Positions 25,387-32,531 of a stretch of DNA of 39,998 nucleotides are shown here, in pieces. Source of the DNA: Streptosporangiaceae bacterium. GTDB taxonomy: Bacteria > Actinomycetota > Actinomycetes > Streptosporangiales > Streptosporangiaceae. A program made the translations under genes and the position numbers. The stretch spans positions 1 to 39,998 of the forward strand of contig JAFAZE010000094.1 in assembly GCA_019239975.1 (NCBI GenBank), read 5' to 3'. The notes under the pieces were generated by a model that saw only the letters and a program-made list of their open reading frames with translations, did no database searches and was not told the origin of the DNA. Position 1 is the first letter of the stretch. Every line of letters begins with the position of its first letter.

Positions 25387-26237
25387 ACCCGACGCTGTAC
25401 GCCGTGCGGCTCGGGCTGTCGCGCGGATGGCGCGAGTTCCGGCAGACCCTGGTCTCCGTGTCCGACGTCGCCTGGTATGTCGTCATGGCGGTGGCCTTCG
25501 TGCTGGTGCTGTTCTTCCAGCGGCACTCGGCCGTCAAGGGGACACACGTGTCCCTCGCCTTCGCGGTACTGCCGGGCATTCTGGGCATGCTGGTCACCCT
25601 GGGAGGGATCCAGGGGGCCGCCTCGGCGCTGGCGGTCGAGCGTGAGGACGGAACGCTGCTGCGGGCCAAGGCGATTCCGAACGGGATCGCCGGTTATCTG
25701 ACCGGCCGCATCGTGTCGGTGTCCCTCGGCACAGTGCTCAGCCTGGTGATCGTCCTCGTGCCGGGCCTGTTCCTGATTCCAGGCCTCCCGGACACTCCCC
25801 TCACCGGATGGCTGACCCTCGTCTGGGTACTGCCGCTGGGGATGCTCGCCACCCTGCCATGGGGGGCGATGATCGGCTCCCTGGCCAACGGCCAGCAATC
25901 CGTCGTCGCCCTGTCGATGCTTCCCTTTGTGGGCGTGACCGCGATTTCGGGGATCTTTTACCCGATCTCCGCGCTGGCCGGGTGGCTTCAGGGCATCGCC
26001 CAGGTGTTTCCGGTCTACTGGCTCGGGCTCGGCATGCGCTCGGCCTTCCTCCCGGCCTCCGCGGCCGCGGCTGAAATCGGCCGTTCGTGGCGGTACCCGG
26101 AGCTGATCGCGGTGCTCGGGGCGTGGGCCGTCGCCGGTCTCACCATCGCCCCGATCGTGCTGCGCCGCATGGCGCGCAAGGAATCCGGCTCGAGCATGCA
26201 GGCGCGGCGGCAGCGGGCGCTTCAGCGCCTGGGCTGA
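25383..26237 (+). CDS. ABC-2 type exporter permease
   Basis: This is the membrane partner of the ATPase upstream. The 284-residue product starts with GTG overlapping the ATPase stop (GTGA). It has about six hydrophobic segments, including WYVVMAVAFVLVLFF, VSLAFAVLPGILGMLVTL, VSVSLGTVLSLVIVLVPG, WLTLVWVLPLGMLATLPW, VALSMLPFVGVTAISGIF and LIAVLGAWAVAGLTIAPIVL. A charged cytoplasmic segment, VEREDGTLLRAKAIPN, matches the ABC-2 family coupling region. Substrate (drug, peptide or lipid) cannot be told. Confidence 0.88.
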   Translation: MNPTLYAVRLGLSRGWREFRQTLVSVSDVAWYVVMAVAFVLVLFFQRHSAVKGTHVSLAFAVLPGILGMLVTLGGIQGAASALAVEREDGTLLRAKAIPNGIAGYLTGRIVSVSLGTVLSLVIVLVPGLFLIPGLPDTPLTGWLTLVWVLPLGMLATLPWGAMIGSLANGQQSVVALSMLPFVGVTAISGIFYPISALAGWLQGIAQVFPVYWLGLGMRSAFLPASAAAAEIGRSWRYPELIAVLGAWAVAGLTIAPIVLRRMARKESGSSMQARRQRALQRLG

Positions 26238-26251
26238 GAAGATGGGGCGCG

Positions 26252-26491
26252 ATGAGTGAGACCATCCACAACCGGATCGCGATGCTGCGCGCGGAGCGCG
26301 GGATCTCCCGGCGGCAGCTCGCCGGCGCGCTCGGGGTGCACTACCAGACCATCGGCTACCTCGAGCGCGGCGAGTACAGCCCGAGCCTGTACCTGGCGCT
26401 GCGGATAGCCGAGTACTTCGAGGTGCCGGTCGAGGTCGTCTTCTCCACCAGGCCGTTCCCGCGGATCGGCAGCGCCGGGCGCTCGGCGTGA
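26252..26491 (+). CDS. Small Xre/Cro-type transcriptional regulator
   Basis: The 79-residue protein is almost entirely a helix-turn-helix domain. It starts MSETIHNRIAMLRAERGISR, and the recognition region is QLAGALGVHYQTIGYLERGE. The ISRRQLAGALGVHYQTIGYLE pattern is typical of the small YozG-like regulators found beside ABC exporters. It starts 14 bases after the permease and most likely controls this operon; that role is inferred from position. Its stop is separated by one base from the convergent murB stop. Confidence 0.9.
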   Translation: MSETIHNRIAMLRAERGISRRQLAGALGVHYQTIGYLERGEYSPSLYLALRIAEYFEVPVEVVFSTRPFPRIGSAGRSA

Positions 26492-26492
26492 G

Positions 26493-27542
26493 CTAGAGCG
26501 CGACGCCGACCAGGACGGGCTCGGGCTCCAGGCCGACGCCGAACGCGGCGCGTACCCCGTCCCTGATCTCGGTGGCCAGCGCCAGGAGCTGCGCGGTCGT
26601 CGCCCCGCCGGGGTTGACCAGGGCGAGCGTGTGCTTGGACGACACGCGGGCCGCCCCCCCGTTGCTGTAACCGCGGCCGAACCCGGACCGCTCGATCAGC
26701 CACGCCGCGGGCACCTTCACCAGGCCGCCGCCGGCCTCGAAGCGCGGCACCGGCAGCAGGCCCCGCTCTTTGGCCACCGCCTCGACCGCGGCGAACTCCT
26801 CCGCGCCGAGCACCGGGTTCATGAAGAAGGACCCCGCGCTCCGGGTGTCGGGATCGGCCGGGTCGATCACCATGCCCTTGCGCGCTCGCACCTTCAGCAC
26901 CGCTTCGCGGGCCTGCGCCGCGGTGACCTGCTCGCCCGGCGCCACCCGGAGCTCGGCGGCCAGGTCGGGGTACCGCACCGGGCGGGACAGCGCCTGCCGG
27001 ACGAGGCGGAACGTCACCGCCAGGACCACGAAGCGGCCCGGGCCACGCTTGAAGGAGCTGGTGCGGTACGCGAAACCGCACCGCTCGTTCGGTATATCCA
27101 TGATTTTTCCGCCGCGCCGGTCGAGGACCCGCACGGTGGTGATCGTCTCGGCCACCTCCTGGCCGTAGGCGCCGACGTTCTGGATGGGGGTGGCGCCGGC
27201 CCGGCCGGGGATGCCGGACAGGCACTCCAGTCCCGCGAGCCCCTCGACGACCGTGGCGGCGACCACGTCGTCCCATTCCTCGCCCGCGGCGACGGTCACT
27301 TCCGTGCAGCCATCGGCGTCCCGGCCGTACCGGAGGCCGCGCGTGCCCACCCGGATGACGGTCCCGGGGAAACCCTCGTCGGCCACGACGAGGTTGCTGC
27401 CGCCGCCGAGGATCAGCACCGGCTCACCGGCCCCGTCCGCGGCGCGGACCGCGGCGATCAGGTCGGCGTCCGTGGCGGCCGTCACGAGACGGCGGGCCGG
27501 GCCGCCGAGGCCGAGCGTCGTGTACCGCGCCAGCGACGTCAC
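26493..27542 (-). CDS. murB: UDP-N-acetylenolpyruvoylglucosamine reductase
   Basis: MurB is the FAD enzyme that reduces UDP-GlcNAc-enolpyruvate to UDP-MurNAc in peptidoglycan synthesis. The 349-residue product begins (GTG) VTSLARYTTLGLGGPARRLV. It shows the FAD-binding GGGSNLVVADEGFPG, the region GLECLSGIPGRAGATPIQNV, and the active-site block SAGSFFMNPV with the catalytic serine. Length and motifs fit the E. coli-like type I enzyme. The GTG overlaps the hadB-like stop by four bases (GTGA). Confidence 0.95.
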   Translation of the reverse strand: MTSLARYTTLGLGGPARRLVTAATDADLIAAVRAADGAGEPVLILGGGSNLVVADEGFPGTVIRVGTRGLRYGRDADGCTEVTVAAGEEWDDVVAATVVEGLAGLECLSGIPGRAGATPIQNVGAYGQEVAETITTVRVLDRRGGKIMDIPNERCGFAYRTSSFKRGPGRFVVLAVTFRLVRQALSRPVRYPDLAAELRVAPGEQVTAAQAREAVLKVRARKGMVIDPADPDTRSAGSFFMNPVLGAEEFAAVEAVAKERGLLPVPRFEAGGGLVKVPAAWLIERSGFGRGYSNGGAARVSSKHTLALVNPGGATTAQLLALATEIRDGVRAAFGVGLEPEPVLVGVAL

Positions 27543-27964
27543 GGAAGGCGGACGACGGCGCGGGCCCGGGTCAGCACCTTGTCGCCGTCCGACCGGGCGG
27601 ACAGCTCTACCGCCACCCGGTTGCCGTCGAGCTTCTCCGTGACGGTGCCGCTGACCTCGATCGTCGCGCCCTTGTCGTCGTCCGGCACGACCACCATCGA
27701 GGAGAACCTAACGCCGAACTCGGTGACCGCGCCCGGGTCGCCGGCCCACGCGGTGAGATACACCCCGGCCTTCGCCATCGTGAGCATGCCGTGCGCGATC
27801 ACGTTGGGCAGCCCGACGGACTTCGCGACCCGCTCGTTCCAGTGGATGACGTTGAAGTCGCCCGAGGCGCCCGCGTACCTGACGAGGTCCAGCCTGGTGA
27901 CCTGGTAGCTCCGCGGCGGGATCTCCGTGCCGGGCTGCACGTCCGCGTAACGGGGTGTGGTCAT
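27539..27964 (-). CDS. MaoC-type (3R)-hydroxyacyl dehydratase, HadB-like subunit
   Basis: This is a hot-dog-fold hydratase/dehydratase. The 141-residue product carries the hydratase-2 motif YAGASGDFNVIHWNE with Asp36 and His41, the same two positions used by mycobacterial HadB. GLPNVIAHGMLTMA follows. In mycobacteria the HadAB pair dehydrates long-chain 3-hydroxyacyl-ACP. Here a role in fatty-acid or lipid synthesis is inferred. It lies nine bases after the HadA-like gene and overlaps murB, an order shared in part with the rpmG-hadA-hadB locus of Mycobacterium tuberculosis. Confidence 0.9.
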   Translation of the reverse strand: MTTPRYADVQPGTEIPPRSYQVTRLDLVRYAGASGDFNVIHWNERVAKSVGLPNVIAHGMLTMAKAGVYLTAWAGDPGAVTEFGVRFSSMVVVPDDDKGATIEVSGTVTEKLDGNRVAVELSARSDGDKVLTRARAVVRLP

Positions 27965-27973
27965 CGCCGTCCC

Positions 27974-28417
27974 CTATCCGCCGCGCTCGACGAGCGTCGA
28001 CCTCGCCGTGCACACGTGCTCGCCGTCCACCGTCCGGATCTCGGTGGCCGTCGTCATCATCGTCATGTCGCGAACCGCCCTGATCGACTCGATCGTGGAC
28101 TGGGTGACGACCACGTCGCCCGCATGCAGCGGGCGGGCGTGCTCGAAGGACTGCTCGCCGTGCACCACCATCGCGTAGTTGATGCCCAGCCCGGGGTCCA
28201 GGGTCACCTTGGCGGCGCCCGTCATGCTGATCACGATCGCGAACGTCGGCGGGGCGATCACATCCGGGTAACCTGCCGCGCGCGCGGCCTCGCGGTCGCG
28301 GCACAGCGGGCTGGGCTCGCCGGCCGCGTTCGCGAACTCAGCGATCTTGACGCGGCTGACCTCGTAGGGTTCGGTCGGCTCGAACGTGCGGCCGATGTAC
28401 TCCCGGTTGATCGCCAC
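27974..28417 (-). CDS. HadA-like N-terminal MaoC dehydratase subunit
   Basis: The 147-residue hot-dog protein begins (GTG) VAINREYIGRTFEPTEPYEV and contains FANAAGEPSPLCRD, a degenerate hydratase site, and HGEQSFEHARPLHAGD. It matches the non-catalytic HadA or FAS1-dehydratase type that pairs with a HadB-like subunit. The frame is open further upstream across rpmG. The GTG at 28417 was preferred because it fits the family start, has GGGAG upstream and begins 11 bases after the rpmG stop. Confidence 0.85.
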   Translation of the reverse strand: MAINREYIGRTFEPTEPYEVSRVKIAEFANAAGEPSPLCRDREAARAAGYPDVIAPPTFAIVISMTGAAKVTLDPGLGINYAMVVHGEQSFEHARPLHAGDVVVTQSTIESIRAVRDMTMMTTATEIRTVDGEHVCTARSTLVERGG

Positions 28418-28428
28418 CCGGGCTCCCG

Positions 28429-28593
28429 CTACCTCGTCTCCCGGTGCGGGCGGTGACAACGGCACCACGGGCAGTACTTCTTCAGCTCGAGCCGGTCGGG
28501 GTCGTTCCGCCGGTTCTTCTTCGTGATGTAGTTGCGGCGCTTGCACTCCTGGCAAGCCAGCGTGATCTTCGGCCGGACGTCGGTGGCAGCCAC
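28429..28593 (-). CDS. rpmG: 50S ribosomal protein L33, zinc-binding form
   Basis: This 54-residue product begins (GTG) [20 protein letters not shown] and contains [20 protein letters not shown] followed by CPWC. Cysteine pairs C14-x2-C17 and C41-x2-C44 make it the zinc-ribbon (C+) form, which in many actinobacteria coexists with a zinc-independent copy. It is translated just before the hadA-like gene, the same arrangement as rpmG-hadA in mycobacteria. Confidence 0.92.
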   Translation of the reverse strand: MAATDVRPKITLACQECKRRNYITKKNRRNDPDRLELKKYCPWCRCHRPHRETR

Positions 28594-28672
28594 GGTGGAG
28601 TGCCTTTCTTGCGTGGTCGGGTTACTCGTCGGTCGGACTACTCGTCAAAGGCTAGCAATCCTCGCCTGCTGG

Positions 28673-28746
28673 TAGCGGAGGCCGGACTTGAACCGGCGAC
28701 ACAGCGATTATGAGCCGCTTGCTCTGCCTGACTGAGCTACTCCGCC
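28673..28746 (-). tRNA. tRNA-Met (anticodon CAT, elongator type)
   Basis: The minus strand folds with acceptor GGCGGAG/CTCCGCT (first pair G-U), D-stem GCTC/GAGC, anticodon stem AGCGG/TCGCT with loop CTCATAA, and T-stem GCCGG/CCGGC with loop TTCAAGT. The anticodon is CAT. The paired first position and the absence of the GGG/CCC anticodon stem argue for elongator, not initiator. The discriminator is A and CCA is not encoded. It is 79 bases upstream of rpmG. Confidence 0.94.
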
Positions 28747-28785
28747 ATGAGCCAGTACGTTAGGGTACCCGATTCCGCCCGGTGT

Positions 28786-28856
28786 CGCGGACCTGGGCGT
28801 CGCGGACCTGGGTCGCGGGCCTGGGCGTCGCGGACCTGGGTCGCGGGCCTGGGCGT
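28786..28856. repeat. 28-bp composite tandem repeat beside tRNA-Met
   Basis: Alternating 13- and 15-base modules, CGCGGACCTGGGT and CGCGGGCCTGGGCGT, form a 28-base unit present twice. They are preceded by one extra 15-base module. The array fills most of the gap between the GDSL-gene stop and tRNA-Met and has no coding signal. Confidence 0.75.
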
Positions 28857-28886
28857 CGCCGACCCCCGCCGGGGCGCGGCGTCCGG

Positions 28887-30323
28887 CTAGCCCGCGGCCT
28901 GGGCCTGCGTCTGGGGCGCCGGCGACTGCGACGGCGAAGGGGCGACCACCGGAGACGGCGAAAGGGCGGGCAGCGCCTGCTGATCGGCGAGCGCGATGGC
29001 GAGCTCGCCGGCCGCGTTCGGGTGCAGCGGCGCGATGTCGCCTGGACCCTGCACGTACGGATCGCCGGTGCACAGCTCATGCCCGGTGAACTGGGGGCCG
29101 GCCACGCCGAAGCCGAACGCCGCGGCGCCCTGCGCCAGCACCGCGTTGAGCTGCCCGAGCCGGGACAGCAGCACCTTCTCCTTGGCCGGGGTCATCCCGT
29201 ACCGGGTGAGGCAGCGGATCGACGCGCCGAACGGGGAGTAGTACTCGTTGACGAGCACCGCCGGGTGCCACGGCAGGTTGGCCAGGTCGGTGAGCAGCTC
29301 GTAGTAGCTCCGGGTGAACGAGTTGAGCAGGTTGCTGAAGTACGCGCCGGACACCTTGTCGTTGCACACGCTGCTGACCGCGCACAGCCGCGTCATGACG
29401 CTCCATGAGAGGTCGTCGGCGCCGACGCTGACGACGATCAGCTTCGCGTGCGTGGCCTGCTCGGCGACGGGGAACTGGGGTGGCGCCACCTGCCCGTTGG
29501 AGAGCACCTGGACTCCGAGCAGGCCGTTCTTGACCGTCGCGCTGCCACAGGCCAGGTTGAGCACGTTCCAGTTGTTCGCCGTGGCCAGATCGGCGGCGTA
29601 GGCGTCGGCCGACCGGCCGCACGCCTCGTCCAGGGCGGTCGGGCCCGGTCCCCAGGGCAGGCCGTAGCCGGCCGCGGTCGAGTCGCCGATCACGACCGCC
29701 TGGACGCCGGGCAGCGGCTTTCCCACCGTCTGCGGCTCCCCGGCGAGCGGGTCCACGCCGACCAGGTCGTCCAGCGTCTTGACGCTGCGCAGCATCCTGG
29801 GCGTGCTGGACGCGGTGAGCAGGATGCCTCCCACGTTCACGGCGCAGACCACCGCCACGCCGGCGGCCGCCATCTTCAGCACGGGCTTCCTGAACACCCC
29901 GGCGACCGCGACGAGCGCGACCAGGGCGAAGCCGGCGGCGATGAGCGTCTCCCACTCGAAGTACCGGGTCCACCCCGCCGCCAGCTGCTGGCTCAGGGAG
30001 AGCTCGATCTTGTGCGGGCCGTCGGCGCGCAGCATCCGCACGACCTGGGGATCGATCGTGATGTGGGTGAGCTGAAGCCGGGGCCGGATGGGGCCGGTGA
30101 AGTGCGGCCTGGTCGGCATCACCTGGCCGAAGAGGTCGAGTTCTCCCGGGCCGGCGGGCGACAGGGCGGGCATCGCCGCGCCGACCTGTGCGGTCTGGCC
30201 CGCCGCCGAGACCGTCTGCAGCGGCGTGACGCGCAACGCGAGCCAGATCGCTCCCGCCGCGATGACGAGGAAAGCCAGCAGGTAGAAGAGGACTGTCCGG
30301 GTCCATCGCGCGAATTCAGGAAT
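28887..30323 (-). CDS. Membrane-anchored SGNH/GDSL-type hydrolase, apparent ATT start
   Basis: This is a predicted extracytoplasmic esterase of the SGNH superfamily. Counting from the ATT at 30323 it has 478 residues. An N-terminal membrane span lies at about 8-30 (VLFYLLAFLVIAAGAIWLAL), two more spans lie at about 124-145 and 150-172, and then the hydrolase domain. Ser215 is in VVIGDSTAAGYG; block III is VGADDLSW and block V PLHPNAAGE. It ends in a Pro/Ser/Gln-rich tail. No ATG, GTG or TTG precedes the first span in frame. The first in-frame TTG (30236) would delete the span and invert the topology, whereas ATT has GGGAGG five bases upstream. The start is therefore tentative; a sequencing error is possible. 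Confidence 0.75.
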   Translation of the reverse strand: MPEFARWTRTVLFYLLAFLVIAAGAIWLALRVTPLQTVSAAGQTAQVGAAMPALSPAGPGELDLFGQVMPTRPHFTGPIRPRLQLTHITIDPQVVRMLRADGPHKIELSLSQQLAAGWTRYFEWETLIAAGFALVALVAVAGVFRKPVLKMAAAGVAVVCAVNVGGILLTASSTPRMLRSVKTLDDLVGVDPLAGEPQTVGKPLPGVQAVVIGDSTAAGYGLPWGPGPTALDEACGRSADAYAADLATANNWNVLNLACGSATVKNGLLGVQVLSNGQVAPPQFPVAEQATHAKLIVVSVGADDLSWSVMTRLCAVSSVCNDKVSGAYFSNLLNSFTRSYYELLTDLANLPWHPAVLVNEYYSPFGASIRCLTRYGMTPAKEKVLLSRLGQLNAVLAQGAAAFGFGVAGPQFTGHELCTGDPYVQGPGDIAPLHPNAAGELAIALADQQALPALSPSPVVAPSPSQSPAPQTQAQAAG

Positions 30324-30418
30324 GACACCCTCCCGTGGGCTCAGCCATCAATGTACCCAGGCCAGGAGCGCGCTAGTCTCTCTCGCCGCCGCCCGGCCGC
30401 AGCAGTCAGGAACGCCGG

Positions 30419-30433
30419 TATAGTAGGTACCTA
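30419..30433 (+). promoter_or_regulatory. Promoter-operator candidate of the HxlR gene
   Basis: TATAGT (30419-30424) is a good -10 box and overlaps the perfect palindrome TAGGTACCTA (30424-30433). The -35 region is poor. Palindromes overlapping the -10 box are typical of HxlR-family autoregulation and could also control the divergent GDSL gene. No binding evidence exists. Confidence 0.4.
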
Positions 30434-30466
30434 GAGGAAATCGACTATCCGCAAGGTAGGTGCTCT

Positions 30467-30871
30467 GTGAACGCTGGGAATTCTGTGAGCTCTGCGGGTT
30501 CTGCGGGCGACCCTGGCACCGCCTGCCCGGTCAGTCCGGTGGTCGATATCGTCTTCAGCCGCTGGACCACGCCGATCCTGTGGGCGCTCAATTCCTCCGG
30601 CCGGCAGCGTTTCGTCGAACTGGAGCGGCGCATCCCCGCGATCACGCCCAAGGTGCTGACCCAGCGGCTGCGGCAACTGGAGCGCGACGGCCTGATCGTG
30701 CGCACGTACCACCCCGAGGTCCCGCCGCGGGTCGAGTACGAGATCAGCGACCTCGGCCGCAGCCTCGGCCCGCTTTTCGCCTCGCTCGCCCGCTGGGCGG
30801 ACACGCACCTGGACGAGGTCGAGGAGGCACGCCGCGGCTACGACTCAGCCAGCCGCCCGCTTCCCGCGTGA
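30467..30871 (+). CDS. HxlR-family winged-helix transcriptional regulator
   Basis: The 134-residue protein has the HxlR fold. It shows the conserved cysteine in TACPVSPVVDIVFSRWT (Cys20), the helix-turn-helix RRIPAITPKVLTQRLRQLER and the wing GLIVRTYHPEVPPRVEYEIS. In characterised members (YodB, HypR) this cysteine senses quinones or disulfide stress. GTG at 30467 was taken as start; GTG at 30485 is an alternative. It is transcribed divergently from the GDSL-type gene, its likeliest non-self target by position. Confidence 0.9.
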   Translation: MNAGNSVSSAGSAGDPGTACPVSPVVDIVFSRWTTPILWALNSSGRQRFVELERRIPAITPKVLTQRLRQLERDGLIVRTYHPEVPPRVEYEISDLGRSLGPLFASLARWADTHLDEVEEARRGYDSASRPLPA

Positions 30872-30941
30872 CCGCCCGAGCGGTACCGGCCCTCCGTGAT
30901 CATGCCGCGTGTGATTTTTACCGAACGGGCGGTGGCCCTCC

Positions 30942-32390
30942 TCATACGCCGCGTACCGCCGTCACACCGGCGAGGGTGCCTATGAAAGCGTCGCTGCCGG
31001 ACAGCGACAGCGACGACATGCGCGGCAGCCCGCCGCTCAGCGCGATCGACGCGCGAACCGCGCCCGTCGCCGGGTTCAGCTCGTACAGCCCTCCCTGGCC
31101 GGTCACCCACACCGCGCCGCCTCCGACCACCGGGGAACCGGTCACGGCGGCCGGCCCGTGCCACAACTCGCGGATGCGAGTGCCGCCGATGACCCCGATG
31201 GCGGCCGGCCCGCCGCCACGGCACGGCTCGTACACGGTCGTGCCGCTCACCGCGGCCGCGCCCCAGGCGCCGCAGACGTCCAGGCTGGCCAGCTGGCCGC
31301 CGACGCCGCCCAGGTGCGCGGCGCTGAGCAGGTAGGCGGTGCCTCTCTTGCCCAGGGCGAGCAGGCGCCCGCCGCCCAGCAGGGCGGGCTGGGTGGAGCC
31401 CAGGTCCAGGTCGGCCGCGTTGTCGGCGGCCCACGTGGACGGGGCGAAGATAGCGGCTCGCCCCAGCCCCGGGGTGAGCGCGGTCACCGAGTCGCTGTCG
31501 TCGAACGCGCCGCTCGTCGCCGCGCCGTTGCCCACGCTGACGTACAGCGTGCCGCCGGCACCGGTGACGGGCCCGGCGATCCCCCAGATGCCGCCCTCCC
31601 GCGCGGTGGGGACCATGTACGAGATGATCGGCCCGGTGCCCGGCAGCGGCACCGCGGCGACGGAGCCACGGTACGGTCCGCAGTCACCGAACAGGCCGCC
31701 GAACGCCACGTACACCCGCCCGCTGCCGATGGCCAGCCCGGGACGCTGCTGGTCCCACCGCGGCTGCCCGTCGGGCGCCGGAATGTCCCGCCTGACCTTG
31801 ACCGCGCCGTTGGTCACCGCGAGCCCGAACAGCACGTGGTGGAACCCGGTGGTCTCCGCGACCGCGTAGACCAGGCCGTTCGCCTGGTCGTACGCCGGCG
31901 TCCCGGTGATGCCGAGCGGGTCGATGTCGCCGCAGGTCAGCGTCGACGCCGGTACCGGCGTGCCGAGATGAGAGCGCCAGATGAGGTGGCCGGTCGCCTC
32001 GTTCAGGGCGTAGACGCTGTCGTTCTCGGTCGCGGCCACGACCATGCCGCCGATCACCAGGGGCTGCCCGTAGACCGCGCCGTCCAGCCGGGCGGTCCAG
32101 GCGGTGCTCAGCTTCCCCGCGGCGGGCAGCCCCGTCACCGCGCCGGTGCGGGCCGCGTTGCCGTTGAAGACCGGCCACGAGGCGCTGGGATGAGCCGCGG
32201 AACCGGCGGCCGGCTGAGCCGGCGCCTGGCTGGACGCGGCCGGGCCGGTGCCGTGCGACGCGGCCGGGCCGGTGCCATGGGACGCGGCGGGACCGGTGCC
32301 GTGCGCTGCGGCGGAACCGGTTCCGCCGCACGCGGCCAGAGCGAAGGCGGTCGCACCCGCGCCCGCCGCGCACACCGCTCGAAATCGCAT
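30942..32390 (-). CDS. PQQ-type beta-propeller lipoprotein
   Basis: The 482-residue product has a lipoprotein signal (RFRAVCAAGAGATAFALAAC, lipobox cysteine Cys21). A low-complexity linker with three repeats of HGTGPAAS follows, then a PQQ-like propeller. Blades include GAVYGQPLVIGGMVVAATEN, SVYALNEATGHLIWRS, GLVYAVAETTGFHHVLFG and GLYELNPATGAVRAS. Such proteins are scaffolds or sensors on the outer face of the membrane; no quinoprotein-dehydrogenase active site was seen. The frame is open upstream through a tandem repeat, but the ATG at 32390 gives a proper signal peptide. Confidence 0.85.
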   Translation of the reverse strand: MRFRAVCAAGAGATAFALAACGGTGSAAAHGTGPAASHGTGPAASHGTGPAASSQAPAQPAAGSAAHPSASWPVFNGNAARTGAVTGLPAAGKLSTAWTARLDGAVYGQPLVIGGMVVAATENDSVYALNEATGHLIWRSHLGTPVPASTLTCGDIDPLGITGTPAYDQANGLVYAVAETTGFHHVLFGLAVTNGAVKVRRDIPAPDGQPRWDQQRPGLAIGSGRVYVAFGGLFGDCGPYRGSVAAVPLPGTGPIISYMVPTAREGGIWGIAGPVTGAGGTLYVSVGNGAATSGAFDDSDSVTALTPGLGRAAIFAPSTWAADNAADLDLGSTQPALLGGGRLLALGKRGTAYLLSAAHLGGVGGQLASLDVCGAWGAAAVSGTTVYEPCRGGGPAAIGVIGGTRIRELWHGPAAVTGSPVVGGGAVWVTGQGGLYELNPATGAVRASIALSGGLPRMSSLSLSGSDAFIGTLAGVTAVRGV

Positions 32391-32409
32391 AACCCGGACC
32401 CCCTGCAAC

Positions 32410-32484
32410 GGGCGTTGTTGAAACGGGCATTGTTTGAAATGGGCATTGTTGAAACGGGCATTGTTGAAACGGGGATTGCTGAAC
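32410..32484 (-). repeat. 15-bp tandem repeat upstream of the PQQ lipoprotein
   Basis: Five copies of a 15-base unit (plus strand GGGCATTGTTGAAAC; lengths 15, 16, 15, 15, 14) lie 20-94 bases before the lipoprotein start. They are AT-richer than the surroundings. The middle copies are identical, which points to recent expansion. The array probably sits in the leader or promoter region. Confidence 0.8.
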
Positions 32485-32531
32485 GGCCACGCCGATCGTA
32501 ACGCCTTCGCCCGCCGCACGATACCTCCGTG

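Noticed and set aside
28673..28746. Initiator tRNA-fMet
   Set aside because: The first base pair of the acceptor is closed (G-U) and the anticodon stem lacks the three G-C pairs of initiators, so the elongator type is preferred. Lysidine-modified tRNA-Ile cannot be excluded by eye.
29077..30306. Frame starting MDPDSPLLPAGFPRH antisense-strand alternative to the GDSL gene
   Set aside because: It has a proper ATG but lacks the GDS, block III and block V motifs, which lie in the overlapping frame; its sequence is Arg/Gly-rich noise.
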